This document shows positions 24,087 through 32,679 of a DNA stretch of 50,061 nucleotides, in pieces. The position numbers and the translations under genes were made by a program. The notes under the pieces are model-generated. The model saw only the letters and a list, made by a program, of their open reading frames with translations, was not told the origin of the DNA and did not search any database. Origin of the DNA: Chloroflexi bacterium CFX4 (GTDB lineage: Bacteria; Chloroflexota; Anaerolineae; Aggregatilineales; UBA2796). The first letter of the stretch is position 1, and every line of letters begins with the position of its first letter. The DNA is taken from the NCBI GenBank assembly GCA_021404685.1, contig QWHC01000024.1, forward strand, positions 1-50,061. Reading direction: 5' to 3'.

Positions 24087-24791
24087 ATGACTCACTATAT
24101 CCTAACTGTTGATGACGAACCTGACGTACTTGGCACGCTTGGGCGCGCCCTGCGGCGTGAGGGCTATGAGGTTGGGCAGGCACTTTCGGCGCAAGAAGCA
24201 TGGCAGAAAATTGTGAACCGCCGCCCGGACTTGCTCATCCTCGATATTACCATGCCCGGTATGGACGGGCTGGCGCTCTGCAAACAGCTTCGCAGCGATA
24301 CGCGCTATATTGACCTGCTCATTTTATTTCTCACCGCGCACACCCAAACCGACGATGTGATCGCAGGCTTGGACGCCGGCGGCGATGACTATGTGACCAA
24401 ACCCTTTGAGTTAACCGAACTGAATGCCCGCGTGCGTGCGCTGCTGCGCCGCCACCAACGCTCTGAGGCAGACAATGTGATCCTTGAGATCGGCAACGTG
24501 CGCCTCGATTCATCCACCTATCAGGTGCAGATTGACGAACATGCTGTGCAGCTCACCGCCACGGAACACAAATTGCTGCGCTATCTGATGGAGCATCCCA
24601 ATCAGGCGCTCTCGCCTTTCCGCCTGCTGGAGGCAGTTTGGGACTATCCGCCACGCACAGGCGACCCTGACCTCGTGCGCGCTCACATTCGCAATTTGCG
24701 CGCTAAGCTGGGCGATGAGGCAGACGCTAACCGCTTCATCCGCACCATTCACGGCGTGGGCTATATGGTTGCGCCGCTGCCACAAACCTAA
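24087..24791 (+). CDS. OmpR/PhoB-type response regulator
   Basis: 234 residues from the ATG at 24087 (AAAGG upstream). Receiver domain about 3-118: acidic pair VDDEPD (9-13), phosphoacceptor Asp53 in LLILDITMPG, and the conserved Lys in VTKPFEL. DNA-binding winged helix about 130-230: VQLTATEHKLLRYLMEHPNQALS and the C-terminal HIRNLRAKLGD...RTIHGVGYMV are OmpR/PhoB hallmarks. The nearest histidine kinase is the minus-strand GAF-PAS kinase at the far end of the convergent operon; that pairing is only a guess. Open frame continues upstream to 23919 but lies over the promoter. Confidence 0.93.
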   Translation: MTHYILTVDDEPDVLGTLGRALRREGYEVGQALSAQEAWQKIVNRRPDLLILDITMPGMDGLALCKQLRSDTRYIDLLILFLTAHTQTDDVIAGLDAGGDDYVTKPFELTELNARVRALLRRHQRSEADNVILEIGNVRLDSSTYQVQIDEHAVQLTATEHKLLRYLMEHPNQALSPFRLLEAVWDYPPRTGDPDLVRAHIRNLRAKLGDEADANRFIRTIHGVGYMVAPLPQT

Positions 24792-24820
24792 AGGCTTGGG
24801 CGGTTTGTGCGCCACCCAAC

Positions 24821-25702
24821 CTATTTCAACAGCGCTGTAATGTGATCGGGCGATTCGGCAAGGCGCACGCCCGCTTGCCGCAGTGCCTCGATCTTCTCAT
24901 CATAGCCGCCGATTTCATCTTCAATGATCGCGCCGGCATGTCCCATGCGCTGATTTTTGGGTGAGGTTTTCCCAGCAACGTATGCCACAATCGGTTTGGT
25001 CATTTGCTCACGGATGAAGCGTGCCGCGTGCTGTTCGCCCATGCCGCCGATCTCACCGATCAACACGATGCGATCCGTGTGCGGATCCTCCTCAAAGAAT
25101 GCCAGCACATCTACAAAGTGTGTGCCAGAGACCGTATCGCCGCCCAAGCCGATGCAGGCGCGCTGCCCGATTCCGCTGCGTGTAAGCGCGTCGGTTGCCT
25201 CGTAGAGCAACGTGCTGCTGCGCGAGACCATGCCAACACTGCCCGCTAAGGTGATATGCGTCGGAATAATGCCTAGCTTAAGTTGACCAGGCACAATCAA
25301 GCCCGGTGAGCTAGGTCCGAGCAAGCGCGTTTGGCTGGCAGCCAACGCACGCCGCACATGCATCATATCGCGGATGGGAATATTCTCGGTGATGCATACG
25401 ATCAACGCCAGATCAGCGCTGATCGCCTCATACAGAGCATCTACAGCAGCGCGTGGCGGCACAAACATGACCGAGACGCTTGCATCAGTGGCATGGCGCG
25501 CCTCGCGCACTGAATCAAAGATCGGGATGCGATCAAAGAGCCATTCGCCACCTTTGCCGGGCGTTACGCCCGCCACAATGTTCGCGCCAGAAGCGATCAT
25601 TTGCTCGGTGTGGTAAGCGCCTTCCCGCCCGGTGATGCCCTGCACCAAAATGCGCGTCTCGCGGTTCGGCAGCCAGTTCATGGCGTTGATAGCACTACTC
25701 AT
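24821..25702 (-). CDS. sucD: Succinyl-CoA ligase alpha subunit-like (CoA-binding)
   Basis: 293 residues with the two-domain ligase-CoA layout. The CoA-binding Rossmann part has QGITGREGAYHTEQM (about 20-34). The phosphorylated His lies in RMGHAGAII (about 254-262), and IGEIGG is also present. It departs from classic SucD: the usual GPNxPG is GPSSPG and SRSGT is SRSST. The partner beta gene overlaps by 4 nt. It would form a heterodimer or tetramer that makes an acyl-CoA from an acid, CoA and NTP or the reverse. Succinate in the TCA cycle is the default, but malate (malyl-CoA ligase-type) or another acid cannot be excluded. Confidence 0.86.
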   Translation of the reverse strand: MSSAINAMNWLPNRETRILVQGITGREGAYHTEQMIASGANIVAGVTPGKGGEWLFDRIPIFDSVREARHATDASVSVMFVPPRAAVDALYEAISADLALIVCITENIPIRDMMHVRRALAASQTRLLGPSSPGLIVPGQLKLGIIPTHITLAGSVGMVSRSSTLLYEATDALTRSGIGQRACIGLGGDTVSGTHFVDVLAFFEEDPHTDRIVLIGEIGGMGEQHAARFIREQMTKPIVAYVAGKTSPKNQRMGHAGAIIEDEIGGYDEKIEALRQAGVRLAESPDHITALLK

Positions 25703-26868
25703 AGTGAGACTTCCCGCGCAGCGCGCACCACTTTTTCTGCCGCTTCAGTTAGCGAGGTGGCATTCTGCAAATTAGGTAAGTTTGCCGAGTCGATCAACAA
25801 ACGCCCTTGTTCAGCATTGGTGCCAGCCAAGCGCACCACCATTGGCAAGTGCAAATGCAGCGTGCTGATCGCCTGCACAATGCCATAGGCAACCTCATCG
25901 CAGCGCGTGATGCCGCCAAAGATGCTGAACAGCAGCGCACGCACACGCGGCTGGCTGGTGATGATCTGCATCGCGGCGATGACTTTATCAGCGCGTGCGC
26001 CGCCACCTACATCAATGAAGTTGGCAAGGCTGACGGAAGGCAAGCCAAGCCGCATGGCAGCCGCACGAGTCATATCCATAACGGCCATGCCAAGCCCTGC
26101 GCCATTCACCAAGCAGCCGATCTCGCCATCCAACGGCACATAGCTCAGCCCAAGCGCACGCGCACGCATTTCTTCGGGCGTTTCGGCGTGCAGGTCGCGC
26201 ATATCGGCAAGCTCGGGGTGGCGGAAGAGGGCGCTATCATCAATGACGAGGTTGCCATCCAGCGCCACGAAATGCCCATCGCGGGTGAGGGCAAGCGGAT
26301 CGATTTCGGCACGGGTGGCGTCATTTTCATCAAAACATTGGTAGAGCTGATGGGCAATGCGGCTGAATGGCTTCCACAAATGGCGCGGCAACTCAAGGCT
26401 TACCAGCAAGTGGCGCACCTGATGCTCTTGCAAGCCGAGCAGTGGATCGATCACCTCACGGGCAAGCCGTCCAGTGTGGCGGCTGGCAGAGATGCTCATG
26501 CCAACGGCGCCGGTTGCCGCCGTGATGGTCGGCTGCTCAGTTGCCCGATCATTGTGAATGCCCAAGTAGAATTCTTGGTAGATTTCGGCACTTGGCTCAA
26601 CCAGCACTTTATGCACACTCATGCCGCGTATGGTCAGCCCTAGCACTGCCTCGGTCATTTCGCGTGCCTGATCAGCGCTGCGCGCCAGCCGAATGCCACC
26701 TGCTTTGCCGCGCCCTTTGGTCAGCGCCTGTGCCTTGATAACAACTTCGCCGCCAAGTTCACGGGCAGTGTCGTAGGCATCTTGCGGCGATGTGACGACC
26801 ATGCCGCCCGGCGTTGGCACGCCATAGCGCGCCAAAATCGCTTTGGATTGATATTCGTGCAGTTTCAC
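25699..26868 (-). CDS. sucC: Succinyl-CoA ligase beta subunit-like (ATP-grasp)
   Basis: 389 residues, normal for SucC. The ATP-grasp half starts [20 protein letters not shown], with [17 protein letters not shown] for nucleotide binding. The ligase half contains [28 protein letters not shown] and [14 protein letters not shown]. The linker between [13 protein letters not shown] and ANFIDVGGG is longer than I recall for typical SucC. It supplies the nucleotide site of the SucCD complex and grasps the phospho-His of SucD. It lies 8 nt after the zinc-ribbon gene and overlaps sucD by 4 nt, so it belongs to the histidine-kinase operon. Confidence 0.9.
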   Translation of the reverse strand: MKLHEYQSKAILARYGVPTPGGMVVTSPQDAYDTARELGGEVVIKAQALTKGRGKAGGIRLARSADQAREMTEAVLGLTIRGMSVHKVLVEPSAEIYQEFYLGIHNDRATEQPTITAATGAVGMSISASRHTGRLAREVIDPLLGLQEHQVRHLLVSLELPRHLWKPFSRIAHQLYQCFDENDATRAEIDPLALTRDGHFVALDGNLVIDDSALFRHPELADMRDLHAETPEEMRARALGLSYVPLDGEIGCLVNGAGLGMAVMDMTRAAAMRLGLPSVSLANFIDVGGGARADKVIAAMQIITSQPRVRALLFSIFGGITRCDEVAYGIVQAISTLHLHLPMVVRLAGTNAEQGRLLIDSANLPNLQNATSLTEAAEKVVRAAREVSL

Positions 26869-26876
26869 GGCGATTT

Positions 26877-27311
26877 TTAGGTGTCGCGGGTGCGTTCGGC
26901 GCGCCGTAGTGCCTCTGGATCAACCACCAAGACTACTGCGCCGCAATCGCGGCAGGCAACCGCTTCAAGCTTCAGCAGCGCACGCCATGGACGCAGGTTC
27001 AAGAGCGAATTGAGCCAGTTAAGCGAGATGCGGCGCGGCGCAAAGCGCACTTGCTCAAATTTTTCACCACCATAGTCCACAATCACACCACGCGCAAGGT
27101 TGGTTGATCCACAGCGAACGCATGCAAAGCGCTCAGGCTGGTAAGAATGGGCAACATGCGGATTGACGGCAGGCGCGGGCGCGCTTTCGGGCGGTGGTGC
27201 AGGTGGGATATAGTCAGCTTGTGGGGCAGTTTCCGCCAGATCGATCAGGTCAATCTCAGGCGGCTCAGGCGGCAGCGTGGTGCTGGTTGAATTGCTGTGT
27301 TCGGTAGCCAT
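26877..27311 (-). CDS. Unknown protein with acidic/Pro N-terminus and split zinc ribbon
   Basis: 144 residues from the ATG at 27311; AAAGG lies about 12 nt upstream, whereas the ATG at 27323 would touch that site. The first 60 residues are rich in Pro, Glu and Ala and look disordered. The C-terminal part has FACVRCGS and ACRDCG about 50 residues apart, a likely four-Cys zinc ribbon, with RISLNWLNSLLNLRPWRALLKLE between them. I do not recognise the family. It sits between a histidine kinase (18 nt) and sucC (8 nt), which suggests a shared process. Confidence 0.65.
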   Translation of the reverse strand: MATEHSNSTSTTLPPEPPEIDLIDLAETAPQADYIPPAPPPESAPAPAVNPHVAHSYQPERFACVRCGSTNLARGVIVDYGGEKFEQVRFAPRRISLNWLNSLLNLRPWRALLKLEAVACRDCGAVVLVVDPEALRRAERTRDT

Positions 27312-27329
27312 TCGGTGGCACATCCTTTC

Positions 27330-28895
27330 TTAAGTTAAGATGGGCAGCCAAAAGCCAAAGGTGCTGCCCTGCCCTTCTTTGCTGATGAACCAGACTTGCC
27401 CACCATGCCGCTCGATGACTTCTTTCACCAAACTTAAACCTACACCAGTGCCGCTGATGTGTGCGGTGGAAGCCTGTGTGGCGCGGAAGTACGGCTGAAA
27501 GATGGAGGCTTGCTGATCGGCGGGAATGCCATACCCTGTATCCTTCACACTGAAGGTGAAGCGCTCATCTTCAGCGTAGGCACTGATGCTGATCGTGCCA
27601 CCGTCCGGCGTGTATTTCACGGCGTTATCAATCAGATTGTTGATCACTTCGCGCAGGCGGTCAAAATCGCCCTTGAGTGGGCGCAGATTCGGCTGAATAT
27701 TCTGCACAAGGCTTTGTTGGCGCATTCGGACGGAAGGTGTCATATCTTCCAAAGAAGCATTAATCAAATCGTAAGGATCGAACGGCTCACGCTTCAATGG
27801 CTCAGCATCTTCTGCGCGCTGAATATCCAACAGATTGACAACCAAAGACTCCATACGCGCCAGCGATTTATACATATTCTCCAAAAACATCGGATCAGGC
27901 AATACACCGCTTTTCACCTCAGCACGGATGACATCAAGGTAATTCCGCAGCACGCCGATTGGATTCTTCAAATCGTGCGATGCCATTTGAATCATATGCG
28001 TTTTTAGGCGCGTTAGGTCTTTCAAAGAACTAACATCATTCAACGCGATCACAATGCCGCTCTCGGCGGTGCGCTTAGCACTAACGTTAGCAACGTTCAC
28101 CACAAAATCGCGCTTGGTCAGGTCGTCGCGCAGCTCAAAACGATTGTTGGCAGTGTCCTGAACGGCAGCCTTCACCCCTTCGGCAAGGCGCGCATAAAAT
28201 GGGTTGGCAAGCTGTTCGGCAAGCACTTCTAAGTTGAAGCCGAGGACGTCCGCCTCTGTGACGCCAAAGAGCGTTAGGGCTGCCGGGTTGACCAAGCGCA
28301 CACAGAGTTCGGTATCCAGCACAAGCAAGCCTTCCGAGATGCCATCCAACACGGCCTGAAGTTGGCGCTGTTGCGCTTGCACACGGTCAAAGAGTTGGGC
28401 GTTCCGCAGCGAGGCAGCTGCCTGATGGGCGGCGGCTTCCACAAGCCGCAAATGCTCAGGGGTGAAATGGCGCGGCTGCGGATGCTCAAGGGTCATCACG
28501 CCGCGCAGTTCACCTTCCACAAAGAACGGCACGCACAGCACTGAACGGACGCGTAGCAGTTCTTTTTCGGCGTCCAAAACCACCCAGCGTGGATCAGTGG
28601 CGGTATCGTCAATCAGCGCCGATTGTTGGTGTGCCATCACCCAGCCGGCTAGACCTTGCTCCAGAATGCGGCGCGAGACGATCTGGCGCGTTTCAGGATC
28701 ATAATTTTGGGCGGCAATGAAGCGTTGGAGCGTCTCGCCATGCTCATCCAACAAAAAGAACGTCCCGCGTGCTGCACCAACTGTTTGTGTGGTGAGGCTG
28801 ATGGTCTGCCACAGCACATCGTCCAGATCAAGCGTCGCCAGTAGGCGCGCAATTTGAACCAGCATCTCGACGTGCGATTTATCTGAAACGTTCAT
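27330..28895 (-). CDS. GAF-PAS sensor histidine kinase
   Basis: 521 residues, soluble. GAF domain about 15-165; a short coiled segment; PAS domain about 175-295 (DGISEGLLVLDTELCVRLVNPAALTLFGVTEADVLG). HisKA has MASHDLKNPIG with phosphoacceptor His at about 307. The ATPase domain includes NLIDNAVKYTPDGG (N-box), DTGYGI (G1) and GTGVGLSLVKEV (G2). Complete and probably active. First gene of an operon with a zinc-ribbon protein and sucCD. A TATAAT lies about 65-70 nt upstream. The signal may be redox, small-molecule or cofactor binding by GAF or PAS, but no cofactor ligand is evident. Confidence 0.93.
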   Translation of the reverse strand: MNVSDKSHVEMLVQIARLLATLDLDDVLWQTISLTTQTVGAARGTFFLLDEHGETLQRFIAAQNYDPETRQIVSRRILEQGLAGWVMAHQQSALIDDTATDPRWVVLDAEKELLRVRSVLCVPFFVEGELRGVMTLEHPQPRHFTPEHLRLVEAAAHQAAASLRNAQLFDRVQAQQRQLQAVLDGISEGLLVLDTELCVRLVNPAALTLFGVTEADVLGFNLEVLAEQLANPFYARLAEGVKAAVQDTANNRFELRDDLTKRDFVVNVANVSAKRTAESGIVIALNDVSSLKDLTRLKTHMIQMASHDLKNPIGVLRNYLDVIRAEVKSGVLPDPMFLENMYKSLARMESLVVNLLDIQRAEDAEPLKREPFDPYDLINASLEDMTPSVRMRQQSLVQNIQPNLRPLKGDFDRLREVINNLIDNAVKYTPDGGTISISAYAEDERFTFSVKDTGYGIPADQQASIFQPYFRATQASTAHISGTGVGLSLVKEVIERHGGQVWFISKEGQGSTFGFWLPILT

Positions 28896-28959
28896 AGGTG
28901 AACTCGTGTTGTTTTACCTGTGCCGCACACAATTAATCCCGACCGTACCCTAACTTCGC

Positions 28960-28965
28960 ATTATA
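28960..28965 (-). promoter_or_regulatory. TATAAT -10 box of the kinase-sucCD operon
   Basis: The minus strand reads TATAAT at 28960-28965 with a predicted leader of about 58 nt. The -35 region (CTGCGG at 17 nt) is poor. Confidence 0.5.
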
Positions 28966-29041
28966 ACATACGTTGGAAATGCCGCAGCAGGGTTGCTTAG
29001 TGTGGTGCGGTAAAAGCGCAGCTGTGCTGACAGTTATAGCT

Positions 29042-29065
29042 GGGCGGGATAGAGGTATCCCACCC
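29042..29065 (-). terminator. Hairpin after the aminotransferase gene
   Basis: GGGCGGGATA (29042-29051) pairs with TATCCCACCC (29056-29065), with one C-A mismatch and a GAGG loop. It lies 17 nt past the aminotransferase stop. No T-run follows. Confidence 0.6.
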
Positions 29066-29081
29066 ATGATTTACGTGGTCG

Positions 29082-30404
29082 TTAAAGGGCGCGCATGGCT
29101 TCGTCAAAGCGTTCGAGCGCCTTCGCCGTGATTTCCGGCGGCAGCGCGTAAGAGAAGCGTATCCAGTTCTTGCCCGCCTCCGAGAAGTAGCTGCCAGCAA
29201 TCGCCGTGATGCCGTGATTGCCTGCCATATGTTCCACCAGCGCCACTGAATCTGCCAGTTTGCCGCGCTGAATCGGCTCGGTGCAGTCAATGAAGGCGTA
29301 GTAGCCGCCATCGCCCACAATGGCACGGTAGCCTTTTTCCTTCACAAAGTTCCGCACCACTTTGCGGCTGGCGTTGGTCGGCTCGATGATGGATGCCGCC
29401 GCCTTGCGGAAGCCGATCTCATAGGCTGCCTGTGCAACTGCCTGCCCAAGGAAGTTCGGCATCACGCCGTGCGAACTGCGGCTAGCGACGAATTCAATCA
29501 CTTTTTTAGAGGCAACCAAGTGCGCGGCACGCACATTTGAGGCGCCTAGCGATTTGGTCAAGCCGTCCAGCACAATGATCCGTTCGCGGTCTTTCGGGTC
29601 GAAGGCGCTGAGCAAAGCGTTAATATCGGCGGGCGCACCTTCCGTCACCTGATGGTAAATCCAGTCGAACAGCACAAAAGGAACGCCGAGCGAGAAAGCT
29701 TTCTGCGCCAATGCAATTTGGCGTGCCATTGGGAGCGTGCGCCCGGTCGGGTTATCTGGAGAGGTGATCACCAAGCCTGCAATGCGCCTGCCGCCGCCAT
29801 GCTTGGTGCAAAATTCGGCACTGGCAGCCAGACCATCTTCGGTGTATTCCCAGCCGTTTGCCTCGCTGCCCGGCGCTAACAGGATGTTCATGCCTACGCC
29901 ATACGGTCCCCACATATAGCTAATCCACGGCACGCGGGAGACCAACAAAACATCGCCAATGCGCCCTGTGCCTAGCGCGGTCATCACCTGATAGGCTTTG
30001 ATGAGCGCATCGCGCCCGCCGTCCGTGGCGGCGATGTTTTCGGCGTTGTAGCCAAGATCAGCGTTGAACTGCCAATACTGCTCTGCGGTTGCCTTGCTGA
30101 AGGCAGCCGTGCCGGTGGGTGGATCGTAGGCGGTGCCGTTCTGTTTCAGCAGTTCAAATGCACGTTCCAGTAAATTGTGCGGCACGCCGGGCAGGCTGGC
30201 GCCACCATCGCCTTGCGAGGCATCGTAGGCAGGCAGATCGGAGTGCTTTTCGCGGAAGGCAGTCAACAGCTTTTTGATGATGAACATGCGCGACTGTGGA
30301 ATATCCACCTGTATAGATGGATAGTCATTCACAGGCACCAATGCCTGATCTGGCACGCTGAAAATGGGGCTGTCAGGCGAATTTGAGGTGAGGGATTGCG
30401 TCAC
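29082..30404 (-). CDS. PLP-dependent class I/II aminotransferase
   Basis: 440 residues, fold type I. Seen are YDPPTGTAAF in the N-terminal substrate region, SPDNPTGRTL (Asn of the PLP ring contact), FDWIYHQV (Asp contact with the pyridine N) and DGLTKSLGASNVRAAH, where Lys of TKSLG is the Schiff-base residue. The end has NWIRFSYALP, whose Arg binds the substrate carboxylate. Specificity is not readable; it resembles aspartate/aromatic aminotransferases in general. GTG start at 30404 with AGGAG 8-9 nt upstream and a good promoter. It is monocistronic. Confidence 0.9.
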   Translation of the reverse strand: MTQSLTSNSPDSPIFSVPDQALVPVNDYPSIQVDIPQSRMFIIKKLLTAFREKHSDLPAYDASQGDGGASLPGVPHNLLERAFELLKQNGTAYDPPTGTAAFSKATAEQYWQFNADLGYNAENIAATDGGRDALIKAYQVMTALGTGRIGDVLLVSRVPWISYMWGPYGVGMNILLAPGSEANGWEYTEDGLAASAEFCTKHGGGRRIAGLVITSPDNPTGRTLPMARQIALAQKAFSLGVPFVLFDWIYHQVTEGAPADINALLSAFDPKDRERIIVLDGLTKSLGASNVRAAHLVASKKVIEFVASRSSHGVMPNFLGQAVAQAAYEIGFRKAAASIIEPTNASRKVVRNFVKEKGYRAIVGDGGYYAFIDCTEPIQRGKLADSVALVEHMAGNHGITAIAGSYFSEAGKNWIRFSYALPPEITAKALERFDEAMRAL

Positions 30405-30445
30405 GGTTCAAGCTCCTGCCGTTGCAAAGTGGTTCGTAAGGCAAG

Positions 30446-30474
30446 ATTGTGCTTTCGCTCACAAAATCTGTCAA
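30446..30474 (-). promoter_or_regulatory. Promoter of the aminotransferase gene
   Basis: Minus-strand TTGACA (30469-30474, perfect), 17-nt spacer, CACAAT (30446-30451). One of the few complete -35/-10 pairs in the window. Confidence 0.68.
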
Positions 30475-30496
30475 TTGGCAGTTGGACTAGGAAGCA

Positions 30497-30527
30497 AATG
30501 GCGGCTTGCAATGTGCCAGCCGCCATT
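30497..30527 (-). terminator. Terminator hairpin after tatA
   Basis: AATGGCGGCT (30497-30506) pairs perfectly with AGCCGCCATT (30518-30527), 11-nt loop; on the minus strand the stem is followed by TTTGCTTCC. It lies 28 nt past the tatA stop. Confidence 0.65.
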
Positions 30528-30554
30528 CTTAGTAGCCCTGCATAGCGCTATATG

Positions 30555-30740
30555 CTAGGCTTTGGGATCGGCTAGGTTGCGGTTAGCGTCCTCAGTGGGC
30601 TTATCGCCATCATTCACACCGCGCCGAAATTCACGCACAGCAGTGCCGAGTTCGCGCCCAAGCCGACCAATCCGACCGGCGCCAAACAACACCACCACAA
30701 TCACCAAAATGATCAATAATTCGGTTGGACCGAGACTCAT
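30555..30740 (-). CDS. tatA: Twin-arginine translocase TatA/TatE-type subunit
   Basis: 61 residues from the ATG at 30740, with AGGAGTGG upstream. A short periplasmic N-terminus with LGPTELLIILVI leads into the single transmembrane helix, then the FGAG hinge and the amphipathic helix RIGRLGRELGTAVREFRRG, then a charged tail. This is the TatA fold: many copies build the pore that exports folded proteins with twin-Arg signals. No tatB or tatC is adjacent. TatA and TatE-like forms cannot be separated here. Confidence 0.9.
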   Translation of the reverse strand: MSLGPTELLIILVIVVVLFGAGRIGRLGRELGTAVREFRRGVNDGDKPTEDANRNLADPKA

Positions 30741-30780
30741 TGTTCCACTCCTGTTGGGCAACAGCCCCAAGTTTTCACCC

Positions 30781-30786
30781 ATTATA
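30781..30786 (-). promoter_or_regulatory. TATAAT -10 box for tatA
   Basis: Minus strand reads TATAAT about 41 nt before the tatA ATG. The -35 region at 17 nt (TCGCTG) is weak. Confidence 0.5.
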
Positions 30787-30864
30787 ACATCTTTACGTAG
30801 GCACAGCGACTTTTGGTTGTATAGTGCGCCGAATCATGCAGCGCTTTTCACCACGCAAAGCCTA

Positions 30865-32679
30865 TTAGCGATACACAATGCGCGGATTAAGCCAAGTGGC
30901 AAGATCGTACTGGTTATTTGCCGCTGGCGTCTCGCCGCTGAGCGTCTCTAGCGTGAAGGCGAATGAGGTGCCGCTGAACAGGCTGAGATCAACCGCAATA
31001 GGCGTGAGGTCTTCGCTGGGCAGCAGAAAGCGATTTAGCACTTCCACCTGATTGCCTTCGGCAGTGGTTATCACAATCCGAAATAGCACACCATCGCTCT
31101 GGCGGTCTGTGTCCACCTCTGCCAAGATCGGCAAACTCAAGCCACACTCAAAGATGATCTGCCCATCATGGGCGGGCAAGTGCATTTGCCAGGTGGCAGC
31201 GGCGGGCGCGTGCAGAAAGAGGTGCTTCTCGCCCTGCACGCTGAATTCGCGCACAAAATCCTCAAAGGGTGACTCGGTTCGGCTGAAGGCAAGCGGCAGC
31301 GTGCGCGCTTCACGCAAGATGAGCGGTGCGCCGCGCTGCAAAAGCAGGTAGCCTATATGGCGTATATTTTCGATATAGCCCTGAATCGCCTCTGGGTAAA
31401 AGCAGGTGGCAGGCATCACTTCAAAATTGCTAAGGCAAAACTGCTCTTGGCGGCGCTCATCCGCATAGTGCGTTAGCCAGTTGCCCATTGTGCTGTGCAG
31501 ACTGCTATGCACATAACCGAAGCCCGCACCAACCAGCACGAAGCCAGCTGAGCCAGTGACAAGCGCAGATAGCACAGCGCCGTTCTGCACTGTGCGGCGC
31601 GGCTCGCTAAAAAGCAGCCATGCCAGCGCCAGCACACACACCCAAAACAGGCTGCCATACGGCGTAAAGCGCTCGTCGAGGGCAACGGTCAGATCACCTA
31701 GCTGCTGCCTGCCAATGCCAGTGGCAAGCGTATTACCACCCAGCCACAACGCAATGCCCAGCCACGGCAAGCATTTTCGCCACCCCTGAACGACCGAATG
31801 GCTGATCAAAGCGCTGAAGGCAAGCAGCGCACACACGCCCACCACACCGATCAGTATGGCAGGCTCAGCGCTTTCGGGCTGGCGGCGCGCTTCCCCTCCG
31901 ATGAAAGGCGAACCGAGCATTGCCAAGGCAAACGGGATAATGTGGGTGTCCACCACACCTGAGTCGCGGGTGAGCGTTGGCTTTGCTAGATAGTCCACCA
32001 CATATTGCGCCAGCGCCAACACAGAAAAAACGCCCCACACTGCCAGATAGCGCACTTGCCGATACCCAACAAACCACAGCAGCACGCCAGGCGCAATCCA
32101 TGCCACATTGCCGGGAAAATAGGACAGCGTGGCGAGATAGGTCAGCAAGGCGGTGATCAACAGCGTCCGCCAGCCGACCTTGAAGGCAGTCAGCGTGTAG
32201 AAGGCTGCCAAGCACAGCACCAATACGGTGTAGATGGCATTCGGGCGCGGATCGATCCAGCGATGCCAATGCCACAATGAGAGCATGAGCGCCACCGCAA
32301 TGAGCGCCATCACGCTGCGGCTGTCTGACTCTGCCCACCGACGGTAGATCAGGTAGAGCAACACACCGCAGCTTGCCGCCAGAAACAGATTGAAATAGAA
32401 CAAGGCGCGGTAGTCATAATTGGCAGCTTCTAGCACGATGTTGGCGATTAGGCGCGGCACAAAAATGCGGTGTTCATTGTGAAGATCATAGAAGCGCTCG
32501 AAAACACTGGCACTGGGCATTCCGAGATAGCTATTCAGAAATCCCCATTCATCAAAAGCAACCATATTCACAGCGTAGGCATCTATGAAAAGCACCACCT
32601 GAACCACACACAACGCACACAGCAACACGATGAGCGCTTTATGCTGCCACGCAACGGCGGCTTTCCGCGTTGGTATCAT
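30865..32679 (-). CDS. Polytopic membrane protein, GT-C-like, unknown substrate
   Basis: 604 residues with about 10-11 transmembrane helices up to about residue 390 and a soluble beta-rich C-terminal domain (about 400-604). The first outside loop reads MVAFDEWGFLNSYLG, followed by LHNEHRIFVPRLI. The Asp-Glu pair and the layout resemble GT-C glycosyltransferases, but I cannot match a named family. Start overlaps the GT2 stop by 4 nt (ATGA). The pairing with a DPM1/ArnC-like GT2 fits a two-step scheme in which the GT2 charges a lipid carrier and this protein uses it outside. That scheme is inference. Confidence 0.68.
   Translation of the reverse strand: MIPTRKAAVAWQHKALIVLLCALCVVQVVLFIDAYAVNMVAFDEWGFLNSYLGMPSASVFERFYDLHNEHRIFVPRLIANIVLEAANYDYRALFYFNLFLAASCGVLLYLIYRRWAESDSRSVMALIAVALMLSLWHWHRWIDPRPNAIYTVLVLCLAAFYTLTAFKVGWRTLLITALLTYLATLSYFPGNVAWIAPGVLLWFVGYRQVRYLAVWGVFSVLALAQYVVDYLAKPTLTRDSGVVDTHIIPFALAMLGSPFIGGEARRQPESAEPAILIGVVGVCALLAFSALISHSVVQGWRKCLPWLGIALWLGGNTLATGIGRQQLGDLTVALDERFTPYGSLFWVCVLALAWLLFSEPRRTVQNGAVLSALVTGSAGFVLVGAGFGYVHSSLHSTMGNWLTHYADERRQEQFCLSNFEVMPATCFYPEAIQGYIENIRHIGYLLLQRGAPLILREARTLPLAFSRTESPFEDFVREFSVQGEKHLFLHAPAAATWQMHLPAHDGQIIFECGLSLPILAEVDTDRQSDGVLFRIVITTAEGNQVEVLNRFLLPSEDLTPIAVDLSLFSGTSFAFTLETLSGETPAANNQYDLATWLNPRIVYR

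Noticed and set aside
25807..26643. 278-codon plus-strand frame
   Set aside because: Antisense to sucC and without any family signal.
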